DNA of 5,414 nucleotides. It comes from Candidatus Sulfotelmatobacter sp. Lineage in GTDB: Bacteria > Acidobacteriota > Terriglobia > Terriglobales > Acidobacteriaceae. Both the position numbers and the translations under genes were made by a program. Positions 1-4,449 of the stretch are shown in pieces (positions within the stretch are counted from its first letter, which is position 1; every line of letters begins with the position of its first letter). The stretch lies in NCBI GenBank assembly GCA_030037575.1, contig JASHRB010000125.1, positions 1 through 5,414 on the forward strand, read 5' to 3'. The notes beneath the pieces were generated by a model. The model was given only the letters and a program-made list of their open reading frames with translations. It was not told where the DNA came from and made no database searches.

Positions 1-163
1 ACTTCGTGGCATCACCGCCGAGCGCGTCGCCCGCGCCACCTTGCAGGGTTATCTAAAGCAGAAACGTGAAGTCATCGTCCCCTGGACCATGTGGATCCCG
101 GTCAAGTTCTATCAGCACTTCCCGGGATGGGTGGAACGCATCATGGCGGGAATGGCAAAGTAA
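1..163 (+). CDS. Short-chain dehydrogenase/reductase, C-terminal fragment
   Basis: This is the 3' end of a gene that begins left of the window. The open frame starts at base 2 and gives 53 residues before the TAA at 161-163. It begins LRGITAERVARATLQGY and continues with a REVIVPW strand and a PVKFYQHFPGWVERIMAG tail. A helix of the type 'saeeVArail.al..grrevvvP' followed by an aromatic, basic P-x-x-x-E-R-x-M tail is typical of the C-terminus of classical NAD(P)-dependent SDR oxidoreductases, after the substrate-binding loop. The Rossmann nucleotide site and the YxxxK catalytic motif lie outside the window, so substrate and cofactor preference cannot be judged. The gene is convergent with the TPR gene. 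The family call rests on the tail alone and is moderately sure; a different alpha/beta enzyme with a similar end is possible. Confidence 0.65.
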   Translation, partial: LRGITAERVARATLQGYLKQKREVIVPWTMWIPVKFYQHFPGWVERIMAGMAK

Positions 164-275
164 CCGACGGCTCACGTGGAGAAGGCTCCGCAGCATCTTT
201 TCTCCCATCGCTATGGTGCCCGGGAGGTTCCTGCGGACGATGGGTCTAGCCTCTGCGCCCTGTTTTTAGAGATCG

Positions 276-309
276 GAGCGGAACGAGCGAAAATGCCCGC
301 TGACCGCTC
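276..309. repeat. Imperfect hairpin between convergent genes
   Basis: GAGCGG (276-281) pairs with CCGCTC (304-309), and inside it AGCG (286-289) pairs with CGCT (298-301), leaving an AAAATGCC loop. It sits just past the stop codon of the TPR gene, in the 149-bp gap between two genes that point at each other. Neither strand has a T-run directly after the stem, so it is not a standard intrinsic terminator, though it could act as a 3'-end structure. Nothing else stands out between 164 and 312. Confidence 0.3.
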
Positions 310-312
310 AAC

Positions 313-621
313 CTATCCCAGTTCCGCCAGCATGGCTTCCATTTCCGACTGCGCATGTGAATTTCCGGTGCGCCGCGCCGACGCGATGCCGTTGCTCAGC
401 ATTGTTTTCGCCTCGACAGTGCGGGCTGCTTGCGCCAAGGCTTGCGCGGCCATGAAATATCCCGCCGTGTAATCCGGGTTTAGCTTCAGCAAAATCGCAA
501 ATTCCGCCAGCGCACGATCCAAATCGCCCTGATTGGAATATTCCATCGCCAATCCATACCGCGCGAAGGTGTCATCGGGGTTTTGCCGGAGAATTTCGCT
601 TAATGCAGCAATTCGATCCAT
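313..621 (-). CDS. Small tetratricopeptide-repeat (TPR) protein
   Basis: This is a complete 102-aa protein. Residues 18-51 form a textbook TPR: A-R-Y-G-L-A-M-E-Y, then Q-G-D-L-D-R-A-L-A-E-F, then L-K-L-N-P-D-Y. Residues 52-85 form a second, more degenerate repeat (GYFMAAQAL ... EAKTMLSNGI). A short N-terminal helix ending in LRQNPDD resembles the end of a preceding repeat, and a C-terminal capping helix (SEMEAMLAELG) follows. There is no signal peptide and no membrane segment, so it is probably a cytoplasmic protein-protein adaptor; its partner is unknown. The ATG at 621-619 is preceded by a weak GAAGTGAG ribosome site about 7 nt upstream. Small stand-alone two-repeat TPR proteins of this length are common in Acidobacteriota and related phyla. 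The gene stands alone: convergent with the SDR, divergent from the cysteine-rich gene. No clear promoter is visible in the roughly 100 bases upstream. Confidence 0.8.
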   Translation of the reverse strand: MDRIAALSEILRQNPDDTFARYGLAMEYSNQGDLDRALAEFAILLKLNPDYTAGYFMAAQALAQAARTVEAKTMLSNGIASARRTGNSHAQSEMEAMLAELG

Positions 622-698
622 GAACAGCTCACTTCAATTCGTAAAACGAGGTTACTACAGATGCGAGGGCGGTTGCTCCGCGAAATGATTTGTATCAG

Positions 699-776
699 GG
701 CATCGCTTTAGCCATGCCGCCCCTGCCGTCCCCCGAACGACCGCTTCAGCCGCCGCAGAACGCGGCATGAAGTTCG
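699..776 (-). repeat. Palindromic intergenic repeat cluster (degenerate REP-like)
   Basis: Two related palindromic units lie 38 bp apart. Unit 1 (699-718) has stem GGCAT/ATGCC around GC-TTTA-GC. Unit 2 is centred on GC-TTCA-GC (743-750) and is followed by GCCGC (752-756), an AGAAC loop and GCGGC (762-766). Flanking arms CTTCA (744-748)/TGAAG (768-772) and CGAAC (734-738)/GTTCG (772-776) extend that structure. On the minus strand the cores read GGCTAAAGC and GGCTGAAGC, which resembles abundant intergenic repeats I recall from Acidobacteriota genomes. ATGCCGC (714-720) is also complementary to GCGGCAT (762-768), so two folds compete. A T8 tract (790-797) follows 13 bases after the last arm, too far for a normal terminator. 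Together with the promoter at 870-898, this is what the 315-bp gene-free stretch contains. Confidence 0.5.
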
Positions 777-855
777 CGGCCCAAGCTGGTTTTTTTTAAC
801 CCACGCATTTTGGCACGCTGGCAAACCTGCTCTGATCACGGAAGAAACGGCAGTG

Positions 856-868
856 GCCCAAACTGGGC
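856..868. promoter_or_regulatory. Small inverted repeat abutting the -35 box (possible operator)
   Basis: GCCCA (856-860), AAC, TGGGC (864-868) is a perfect 5-bp inverted repeat that ends one base before the -35 hexamer of the promoter at 870-898. The position would suit a regulator binding site. The arms are short, though, and a GC-rich chance palindrome is equally possible. Confidence 0.25.
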
Positions 869-869
869 A

Positions 870-898
870 TTGGCTTGGCGCGAATGGATGAGTAGAAT
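870..898 (+). promoter_or_regulatory. Sigma-70-type promoter for the cysteine-rich gene unit
   Basis: TTGGCT (870-875, 4 of 6 to TTGACA) and TAGAAT (893-898, 5 of 6 to TATAAT) are separated by exactly 17 bp. Transcription would begin near 905 and give a leader of about 32 nt before the TTG start at 937, with the GGAGAA ribosome site inside it. Spacing, strand and distance all fit the downstream gene. It could serve the thioesterase and Mrp genes too, since no terminator is visible between them. Confidence 0.55.
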
Positions 899-936
899 GA
901 GCCGTCTCTAACATTTCGTCCTTCGGAGAATCCAAC

Positions 937-1392
937 TTGGCGTGTCCGTTTTTCATGCCCATAGAAAAATTGGAGAACGGCACATGGACTCATCCCTCGC
1001 GGCTTCCGCTCGGCTGCGGCTGGAGCGGCCACTGCACCGCGCCCGGTCACGACGGCGAAACTCCATCGCAGGAAGAATTGCAGCAATTCTGCAATCTCGG
1101 CTACGCCGCGGGTTGCCCGCGTCTGCCCGCCGAGCGCACTTGGGACTCGGTTCGCTTCGGCGCGCGTACGATGGTTTCGGCTTCAGCCGCCGATCCGCAC
1201 ATTCGCTTGCGTTACGTTTGCGAACGTGCGCATCGCCCGGCCGACCATGGCCTTCTCGAATTCGATCCGGCCAGCACTTCGTGGAGCACTCAACATCCTG
1301 ATCCACGCTTGCAGCGTATGGCCGAATGCTTTCTTATGGCGTACCTGGAAACGAGGAAAAATCGGGAAGAGATGCGGCCTGTCGCGCGCTGA
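937..1392 (+). CDS. Conserved cysteine-rich protein of unknown function
   Basis: This is a complete 151-aa protein whose function I do not recognise. The start is TTG (937-939), 6 nt after GGAGAA (925-930). This start adds MACPFF before the first internal Met, including a Cys at residue 3. Seven cysteines are present: C3, C27, C33, C52, C60, C95 and C131. C27-x5-C33 sits in CGWSGHCTAPGH and C52-x7-C60 in CNLGYAAGC, with H32 and H38 close by. That pattern suggests a bound metal or Fe-S cluster, or structural disulfides; this is inference. The rest looks like a small soluble domain, with beta-type stretches around IRLRYVC and HGLLEFD and a C-terminal helix from about 124 (LQRMAECFLMAYLETRK). 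There is no signal peptide or membrane segment. I recall similar uncharacterised proteins from Acidobacteriota but cannot confirm that here. The gene precedes the thioesterase by 60 bp and Mrp by 651 bp, on the same strand. Confidence 0.75.
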   Translation: MACPFFMPIEKLENGTWTHPSRLPLGCGWSGHCTAPGHDGETPSQEELQQFCNLGYAAGCPRLPAERTWDSVRFGARTMVSASAADPHIRLRYVCERAHRPADHGLLEFDPASTSWSTQHPDPRLQRMAECFLMAYLETRKNREEMRPVAR

Positions 1393-1401
1393 ACAGGCCG
1401 C

Positions 1402-1436
1402 TGGCAAAGAAAGTCCGAAGAGTAGGGCGGACGCCA
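1402..1436 (+). other. Stem-loop in the gap before the thioesterase
   Basis: TGGC (1402-1405) pairs with GCCA (1433-1436) and GTCCG (1413-1417) with CGGAC (1428-1432). This gives nine pairs with a one-sided AAAGAAA bulge and a 10-nt purine-rich loop. It lies between the stop of the cysteine-rich gene and the thioesterase ribosome site at 1446-1451. It could mark a processing point within a shared transcript. It has no T-run, so it is not a terminator. Chance is a real alternative. Confidence 0.25.
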
Positions 1437-1445
1437 ACCAAAGAG

Positions 1446-1451
1446 AAGGAG
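1446..1451 (+). promoter_or_regulatory. Strong but unusually close Shine-Dalgarno of the thioesterase
   Basis: AAGGAG ends only one base before the ATG at 1453, against a usual gap of 5-9. The purine run starts further up (AAAGAGAAGGAG), so the shifted pairing AGAAGG (1443-1448) would leave 4 nt. The other in-frame starts are GTG 1468, ATG 1480 and ATG 1486, which lie 16, 28 and 34 nt after the AAGGAG. GTG 1468 or ATG 1480 cannot be excluded, because the first residues of this family are not conserved. Confidence 0.5.
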
Positions 1452-1452
1452 C

Positions 1453-1962
1453 ATGAACGATCCAAAAGTGAACGACGACATGCTGATGCCCCGTCCGGTG
1501 TGCGATTCGCAGTCCGAAATGATCGAACTTGTCTTGCCCAACGACGCGAACCCCCTGGGCGCTTTGCTCGGCGGACGCCTTATGCACTGGATCGACCTGG
1601 CCGCAGCCTTAGCTTGCCATCGTCATTCGCACAGTCACGCCGTGACCGCTTCGGTCGATCACATCGATTTTCTCGTCCCCGTGCAGGTCGGTGATCTCGT
1701 CATCCTGCGCTCGTCGGTCAACCGTGTGTTTCAAACCTCCATGGAAGTCGGCGTAAAAGTGTTTGTGGAGAACTACATCGCCGACATCTCGCAGCACGTA
1801 GCCTCCGCGTACCTCACCTTCGTCGCCGTCGATGCCAAGGGCAATCACTTGAAGGTCGCGCCCATCATTCCCGAAAGCGAGGAACAACAGCGCCGCTACG
1901 AGGATGCGGGCCGCCGCCGCGAAATTCGCCGCGCCGAGCTGCAGCGCAGAAAAAAGAGATAG
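1453..1962 (+). CDS. Acyl-CoA thioesterase, hotdog fold (YciA/BACH type)
   Basis: This 169-aa enzyme hydrolyses acyl-CoA thioesters to free acid and CoA in the cytoplasm. One hotdog domain covers about residues 17-128. The signature runs LPNDANPLGALLGG (28-41), LMHWIDLAAALACHRH (43-58), VTASVDHIDF (64-73) and PVQVGD (76-81), followed by SMEVGVKVFVEN (96-107) and SAYLTFVAVD (118-127). By family knowledge Asn33 and Asp48 occupy the catalytic positions contributed across the dimer interface; active units are usually dimers or hexamers. After PIIPES (137-142) comes a tail of about 27 residues, highly charged and Arg-rich, predicted as a helix and ending RRKKR. Longer Bacillus- and Acidobacteria-type members carry this tail, while short YciA proteins do not. 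Chain-length preference cannot be read from sequence. The gene lies between the cysteine-rich gene and mrp, 81 bp before the latter, all co-oriented and probably co-transcribed. Confidence 0.93.
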   Translation: MNDPKVNDDMLMPRPVCDSQSEMIELVLPNDANPLGALLGGRLMHWIDLAAALACHRHSHSHAVTASVDHIDFLVPVQVGDLVILRSSVNRVFQTSMEVGVKVFVENYIADISQHVASAYLTFVAVDAKGNHLKVAPIIPESEEQQRRYEDAGRRREIRRAELQRRKKR

Positions 1963-1993
1963 CCACTGCGCGCGGCATCGCGCCGAAGGTTTG

Positions 1994-1999
1994 TATAAT
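1994..1999 (+). promoter_or_regulatory. Perfect -10 hexamer upstream of mrp
   Basis: TATAAT is an exact -10 consensus, but bases 1970-1977 (GCGCGGCA) offer no recognisable -35. A transcript started here would begin near 2006, inside the ATG at 2002 and about 38 nt before the TTG at 2044. If used, it would exclude the upstream ATG as the mrp start. The missing -35 makes this a candidate only; mrp may also be read from the promoter at 870-898. Confidence 0.4.
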
Positions 2000-2029
2000 C
2001 AATGGTTGCGCTATTTCTGCTCTCATCGA

Positions 2030-2035
2030 CTGGAG
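2030..2035 (+). promoter_or_regulatory. Shine-Dalgarno that decides the mrp start
   Basis: CTGGAG is followed by 8 nt and then TTG at 2044, in frame with the Mrp domain. The alternative ATG at 2002 has only AAGG (1986-1989) at a 12-nt gap, and adds 14 residues (MVALFLLSSTGVTH) of a kind not expected at the Mrp N-terminus. Confidence 0.6.
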
Positions 2036-2043
2036 TCACTCAC

Positions 2044-2895
2044 TTGAGCTCGCCCATTCCTCCTCCGGCCGCACGACCTGCTCTGGGACCTCAACCGCTC
2101 CCCGGCGTCGACGCCATTATCGCGGTCGGCTCGGGCAAAGGCGGAGTCGGCAAGACCACCCTGGCTGTCAATCTCGCCGTTGCTCTCGCAAAAATGGGGC
2201 ACAAAGTGGGCCTGCTCGACGCCGACGTCTACGGCCCCAACGTTCCGCTCATGCTGGGAGTCAACCAGCAGCCGCGCATGGCGGGCGAGAATCGCATCGA
2301 GCCGCTCGAGGCTTTTGGCGTGAAAGTTATTTCGGTGGGATTTCTCAATCCCGGTGACAAGCCGATCATCTGGCGAGGCCCCATGCTTCATCAGATCGTC
2401 AAGCAATTTCTCGCTCAGGTCGCGTGGGGAAACCTGGATTACATGGTTGTCGATCTTCCCCCCGGGACCGGCGACATCGCTCTCTCACTGGTTCAATCCG
2501 TGCCGCTTACCGGTGCGATTGTTGTCTCGACTCCGTCCGACGTGTCGCTGCAAGACGCACGCAAAGCCGTCGAAATGTTCCGCCAGATGAAGGTCGATCT
2601 CGTCGGCGTGGTCGAGAACATGAGCTATTTCGTCTGCCCGCACTGCCATCATGAGATCGACATCTTTTCCCGCGGGGGCGCCGAAACCATGGCGAAGCAT
2701 TTCGCCGTGCCTTTTCTTGGCAGCATCGAACTCGATCCCGAGGTGCGCAAGGCCGGAGATGGCGGCAAGCCCGTCGTGCTCGCAGGCGAAAATTCGCCGC
2801 ACGCGACGTCGATCTACCAATTTGCGCAAACAGTTCTTGCACGCGTGGCCGAAATCAAAGGGGGCGAAGGCACAGGCGTTATTCAGATTCAGTAG
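2044..2895 (+). CDS. mrp: Mrp/ApbC-family Fe-S cluster carrier ATPase
   Basis: This 283-aa cytoplasmic P-loop ATPase binds and delivers Fe-S clusters to apoproteins. Numbered from the TTG at 2044, the deviant Walker A is GSGKGGVGKTT (29-39), with signature Lys32 and P-loop Lys37. DADVYGPN is at 59-66, the WRGPM block near 110-114, and Walker B DLPPGTGD at 137-144. STPSDVSLQDARKA (162-175) and VENMSYF (190-196) lead into the CPHC motif with Cys198 and Cys201, which bridge a cluster across the dimer. The start is TTG, set by CTGGAG 8 nt upstream; the longer reading from ATG 2002 gives 297 aa. A Pro-rich linker (about 4-21) replaces the DUF59/MIP18 domain seen in longer homologues, so this is the short form, usual in length. 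It is the last gene of the + strand run, convergent with the flavoprotein. No intrinsic terminator is evident. Confidence 0.95.
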   Translation: MSSPIPPPAARPALGPQPLPGVDAIIAVGSGKGGVGKTTLAVNLAVALAKMGHKVGLLDADVYGPNVPLMLGVNQQPRMAGENRIEPLEAFGVKVISVGFLNPGDKPIIWRGPMLHQIVKQFLAQVAWGNLDYMVVDLPPGTGDIALSLVQSVPLTGAIVVSTPSDVSLQDARKAVEMFRQMKVDLVGVVENMSYFVCPHCHHEIDIFSRGGAETMAKHFAVPFLGSIELDPEVRKAGDGGKPVVLAGENSPHATSIYQFAQTVLARVAEIKGGEGTGVIQIQ

Positions 2896-2937
2896 CCAAT
2901 CCCCTAAAGCGAAAGCTAAAGATTTCGGGACGCAGAC

Positions 2938-2977
2938 GGACACACAATCCCCCAAACCCTGTGTGAACCCCGTGTCC
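2938..2977. repeat. Competing inverted repeats between mrp and the oxidase gene
   Basis: GGACAC (2938-2943) is complementary to GTGTCC (2972-2977). CACAC (2941-2945) is complementary to GTGTG (2961-2965). The two pairings share bases, so only one can form. They fill the 89-bp gap between two convergent stop codons. Neither side has a T-run, so bidirectional intrinsic termination is not supported. A 3'-end-protecting structure is possible. Confidence 0.3.
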
Positions 2978-2984
2978 TCAGGGC

Positions 2985-4130
2985 TCAATCCTTTCGCCCA
3001 TCCGAAAACCGCGCCAGACGCCAGCGAGCATCGGCCTCGCCGTCCTTCAACATCAGCTTCGCCATCATCTCTCCCAGCGCCGGCCCGTGCTTAAACCCGT
3101 GTCCTGACCCTCCAGCCAAAATCCAGACATTGTCCATACGCGGATGCCGATCCACAATGAAATCGCTGTCGGCCGTTTGCTCATACTGGCAGACACGCGT
3201 CTCGACTAAGGGCGCGCCCCTCATCAGCGGAAAGCGAAAGTGGATGTATGCCCGAACCCGCTGCAACGTCTCTTGACTCACCACTCGTTCGCCGAACGTC
3301 GGATCGAACGGCTCTCCGCGAGTGTCGTCGGCCACTTTGAATCCGCGGCCGTCGCTTCCGGGAATTCCATAGAAGAATCGCTCGCCATGATCGCCCCACA
3401 CCGGAAGATGGGCATCGGTAAAGCGCAGATCTCCCTCCGGTGGTCCGAAGAAAAGAATCTCCTGTTTCGTCGCTTGCACGAGATCGCCGATGGTCTGCGG
3501 AAATAGCTTTCCGGTCCATGGTCCACAGGCAAACAGGTAAGCATCGGCTTGGACCCGCGAGCCATCTGTAAGCACCAACGCCTGCAGCGGCAAATCCTCC
3601 AAACCGTCCGCCGAAACCGCCGATTGGCGATAGTCGCCGCCCGCCGACACAAACGCATCCACCACCGCCCGGCAACTGGCTCGCGCCTCCAGATACCCGC
3701 ACTCCGGTTCGAGAATGCCCCAACGCACGTCGTCGAAATTAATCTGCGGCCAGCGCTTTTTCATCTGCGCCGTCGTCAATTGGCAAAATTTTGCTCCCGC
3801 TTCCTGCAGCGCCGGCATCGAGCCGCGCTCATAGGCATCGTCGCGGCTGCTTACCATCCAGAGAACGCCGGTGCGATGCAAAAACCGTTTCTTCCAACGC
3901 CGCTCAAACTTCGGCCAAAGCGCGAGCGCCCGCACCGCCAATTCCGTATAAGGTTGGTCCGGCCCATAGGTGCAGCGCATAATACGCGTCTCGCCGCCGG
4001 AAGAGGCCCGCGAGTTGCCCGGGCCCCAGGCGTCGAACAAAGTCACGCGTGCTCCCCGCTCCAGAAGATGAAGGGCCGTCCATCCGCCAAACGCTCCCGC
4101 TCCGATAACTACGATGTACGGTGTTTTCAC
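2985..4130 (-). CDS. FAD-dependent oxidoreductase, monomeric sarcosine oxidase type
   Basis: This 381-aa DAO-family flavoprotein is of the size of monomeric sarcosine oxidase (MSOX) and N-methyltryptophan oxidase, which oxidise secondary amines and make H2O2. Numbered from the GTG at 4130, the FAD-binding Rossmann motif is GAGAFGG (10-16), with the ribose-binding acid at Asp33. Arg49 and Arg52 (ETRIMR) match the MSOX arginines of the same number. Lys265 (RGFK) matches the oxygen-activating lysine. Cys314 (RVCQYEQT) matches the covalent-FAD Cys315. Lys347 (GHGFK) matches substrate-binding Lys348. MSOX His45 and His269 are Gly45 and Asp269 here, so the true substrate is likely a different amine or amino acid. 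The frame stays open to ATG 4262, but those 44 residues run through an intergenic palindrome and are not family-like. The GTG has only a weak GAGA ribosome site 11 nt upstream. Cytoplasmic, monocistronic, divergent from hrcA. Confidence 0.88.
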   Translation of the reverse strand: MKTPYIVVIGAGAFGGWTALHLLERGARVTLFDAWGPGNSRASSGGETRIMRCTYGPDQPYTELAVRALALWPKFERRWKKRFLHRTGVLWMVSSRDDAYERGSMPALQEAGAKFCQLTTAQMKKRWPQINFDDVRWGILEPECGYLEARASCRAVVDAFVSAGGDYRQSAVSADGLEDLPLQALVLTDGSRVQADAYLFACGPWTGKLFPQTIGDLVQATKQEILFFGPPEGDLRFTDAHLPVWGDHGERFFYGIPGSDGRGFKVADDTRGEPFDPTFGERVVSQETLQRVRAYIHFRFPLMRGAPLVETRVCQYEQTADSDFIVDRHPRMDNVWILAGGSGHGFKHGPALGEMMAKLMLKDGEADARWRLARFSDGRKD

Positions 4131-4211
4131 GGGAGATAGTTTCTCATTGAAAGCTGCCGCGCGCCGCGCCCCCCCGGTTTGAAATTCTGAAGGCGATGCC
4201 CGTTGGGCTTC

Positions 4212-4250
4212 ATTCCGAGGCCGCCCCGTTTCAGCGGCGGGACGAGGAAT
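4212..4250. repeat. Repeat-like intergenic palindrome upstream of the oxidase gene
   Basis: ATTCC (4212-4216) pairs with GGAAT (4246-4250) and CCGCC (4221-4225) with GGCGG (4236-4240) around CCGTTTCAGC. On the minus strand it reads GATTCCTCG, a GC-rich palindrome with GCTGAAACGG at its centre, then CTCGGAATGA. This layout resembles a dispersed intergenic repeat type I recall from soil bacterial genomes ('gattcctcg ... cggaatga'). It sits in the oxidase leader, about 80 bases before its GTG. A genome-wide copy count is not available here. Confidence 0.4.
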
Positions 4251-4285
4251 CTCAAAAGGCATATACGTTCGACGCCAAACCGTCC

Positions 4286-4314
4286 TTGACAGGAAAGTAT
4301 CGCGTTCCTAGAAT
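4286..4314 (+). promoter_or_regulatory. Near-consensus sigma-70 promoter upstream of hrcA
   Basis: A perfect TTGACA (4286-4291) and TAGAAT (4309-4314, 5 of 6) are spaced by exactly 17 bp, so 11 of 12 consensus bases match. The start site would fall near 4321, which gives a leader of about 130 nt to the hrcA ATG at 4450. It is the best promoter in the window. No CIRCE-like element (TTAGCACTC-N9-GAGTGCTAA) overlaps it. Confidence 0.7.
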
Positions 4315-4319
4315 CCAAG

Positions 4320-4341
4320 CAGGACGCGGCTTTGCGTCCTG
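4320..4341 (+). other. 5'-terminal hairpin of the hrcA leader
   Basis: CAGGACGC (4320-4327) and GCGTCCTG (4334-4341) form a perfect 8-bp stem with a GGCTTT loop. The predicted start site of the promoter at 4286-4314 is at the first bases of the stem, so the transcript would open with this hairpin. That position typically protects an mRNA from 5'-end decay. T5 at 4349-4353 is 7 nt past the stem, too distant and short for a convincing terminator, although an attenuator cannot be excluded. Confidence 0.5.
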
Positions 4342-4398
4342 GGTTAAGTTTTTGCATCTAATGAACTTAGCTGGAAAGTGGAAGGGATTACGCAGGCC

Positions 4399-4441
4399 TT
4401 CGCCGAAAGCGATGGAGTTTGGCGAATTCCAGTGTTTTCGC
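4399..4441 (+). other. Alternative stem-loops in front of the hrcA start
   Basis: GGCGAA (4421-4426) can pair upstream with TTCGCC (4399-4404; 6 bp, 16-nt loop). Its last five bases can instead pair downstream with TTCGC (4437-4441; 5 bp, 10-nt loop). The two folds are mutually exclusive. The only SD-like GGAG (4414-4417) lies in the loop of the first. The second ends 8 nt before the ATG. A regulatory switch is possible but unproven; the stems are short. Confidence 0.25.
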
Positions 4442-4446
4442 ATACT
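4419..4446 (+). promoter_or_regulatory. Weak proximal promoter candidate for a leaderless hrcA transcript
   Basis: TTGGCG (4419-4424, 4 of 6) and CATACT (4441-4446, 4 of 6) are 16 bp apart. Transcription would begin at about 4450-4454, on or just after the hrcA ATG. That would make the mRNA leaderless and explain the missing ribosome site. The match is weak, and the upstream promoter at 4286-4314 is much better. Confidence 0.25.
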
Positions 4447-4449
4447 TAA

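Noticed and set aside
744..797. Intrinsic terminator formed by the 744-776 hairpin and T8
   Set aside because: The gap of 13 bases between stem and T-run is too long, and no + strand gene ends nearby.
811..826. Sigma-54 promoter (TGGCACG at 811-817)
   Set aside because: The -24 half is good, but the position of the -12 half reads CAAAC rather than TTGCW at the required spacing.
708..1086. Two overlapping minus-strand frames (708-983 and 796-1086)
   Set aside because: They overlap the repeat cluster, the promoter and the cysteine-rich gene, and have no domain-like composition.
2002..2043. N-terminal extension of Mrp from ATG 2002
   Set aside because: Poor ribosome site, non-family-like residues, and a TATAAT so close upstream that a transcript from it would omit the ATG.
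2485..2988. 167-codon minus-strand frame opposite mrp
   Set aside because: It is a shadow of mrp, which has every family motif.
3181..3723. 180-codon minus-strand frame within the oxidase gene
   Set aside because: It is a second-frame shadow, Gly/Arg/Ser-rich with no motif, and the main frame carries the complete flavoprotein.
4131..4262. 44-residue N-terminal extension of the oxidase from ATG 4262
   Set aside because: It runs through an intergenic palindrome, and numbering from GTG 4130 already matches MSOX residues 49, 52 and 265 exactly.
4127..4357. 76-codon minus-strand frame ending at the oxidase start
   Set aside because: It crosses the palindrome and the hrcA promoter and hairpin, has no ribosome site and shows no recognisable protein features.
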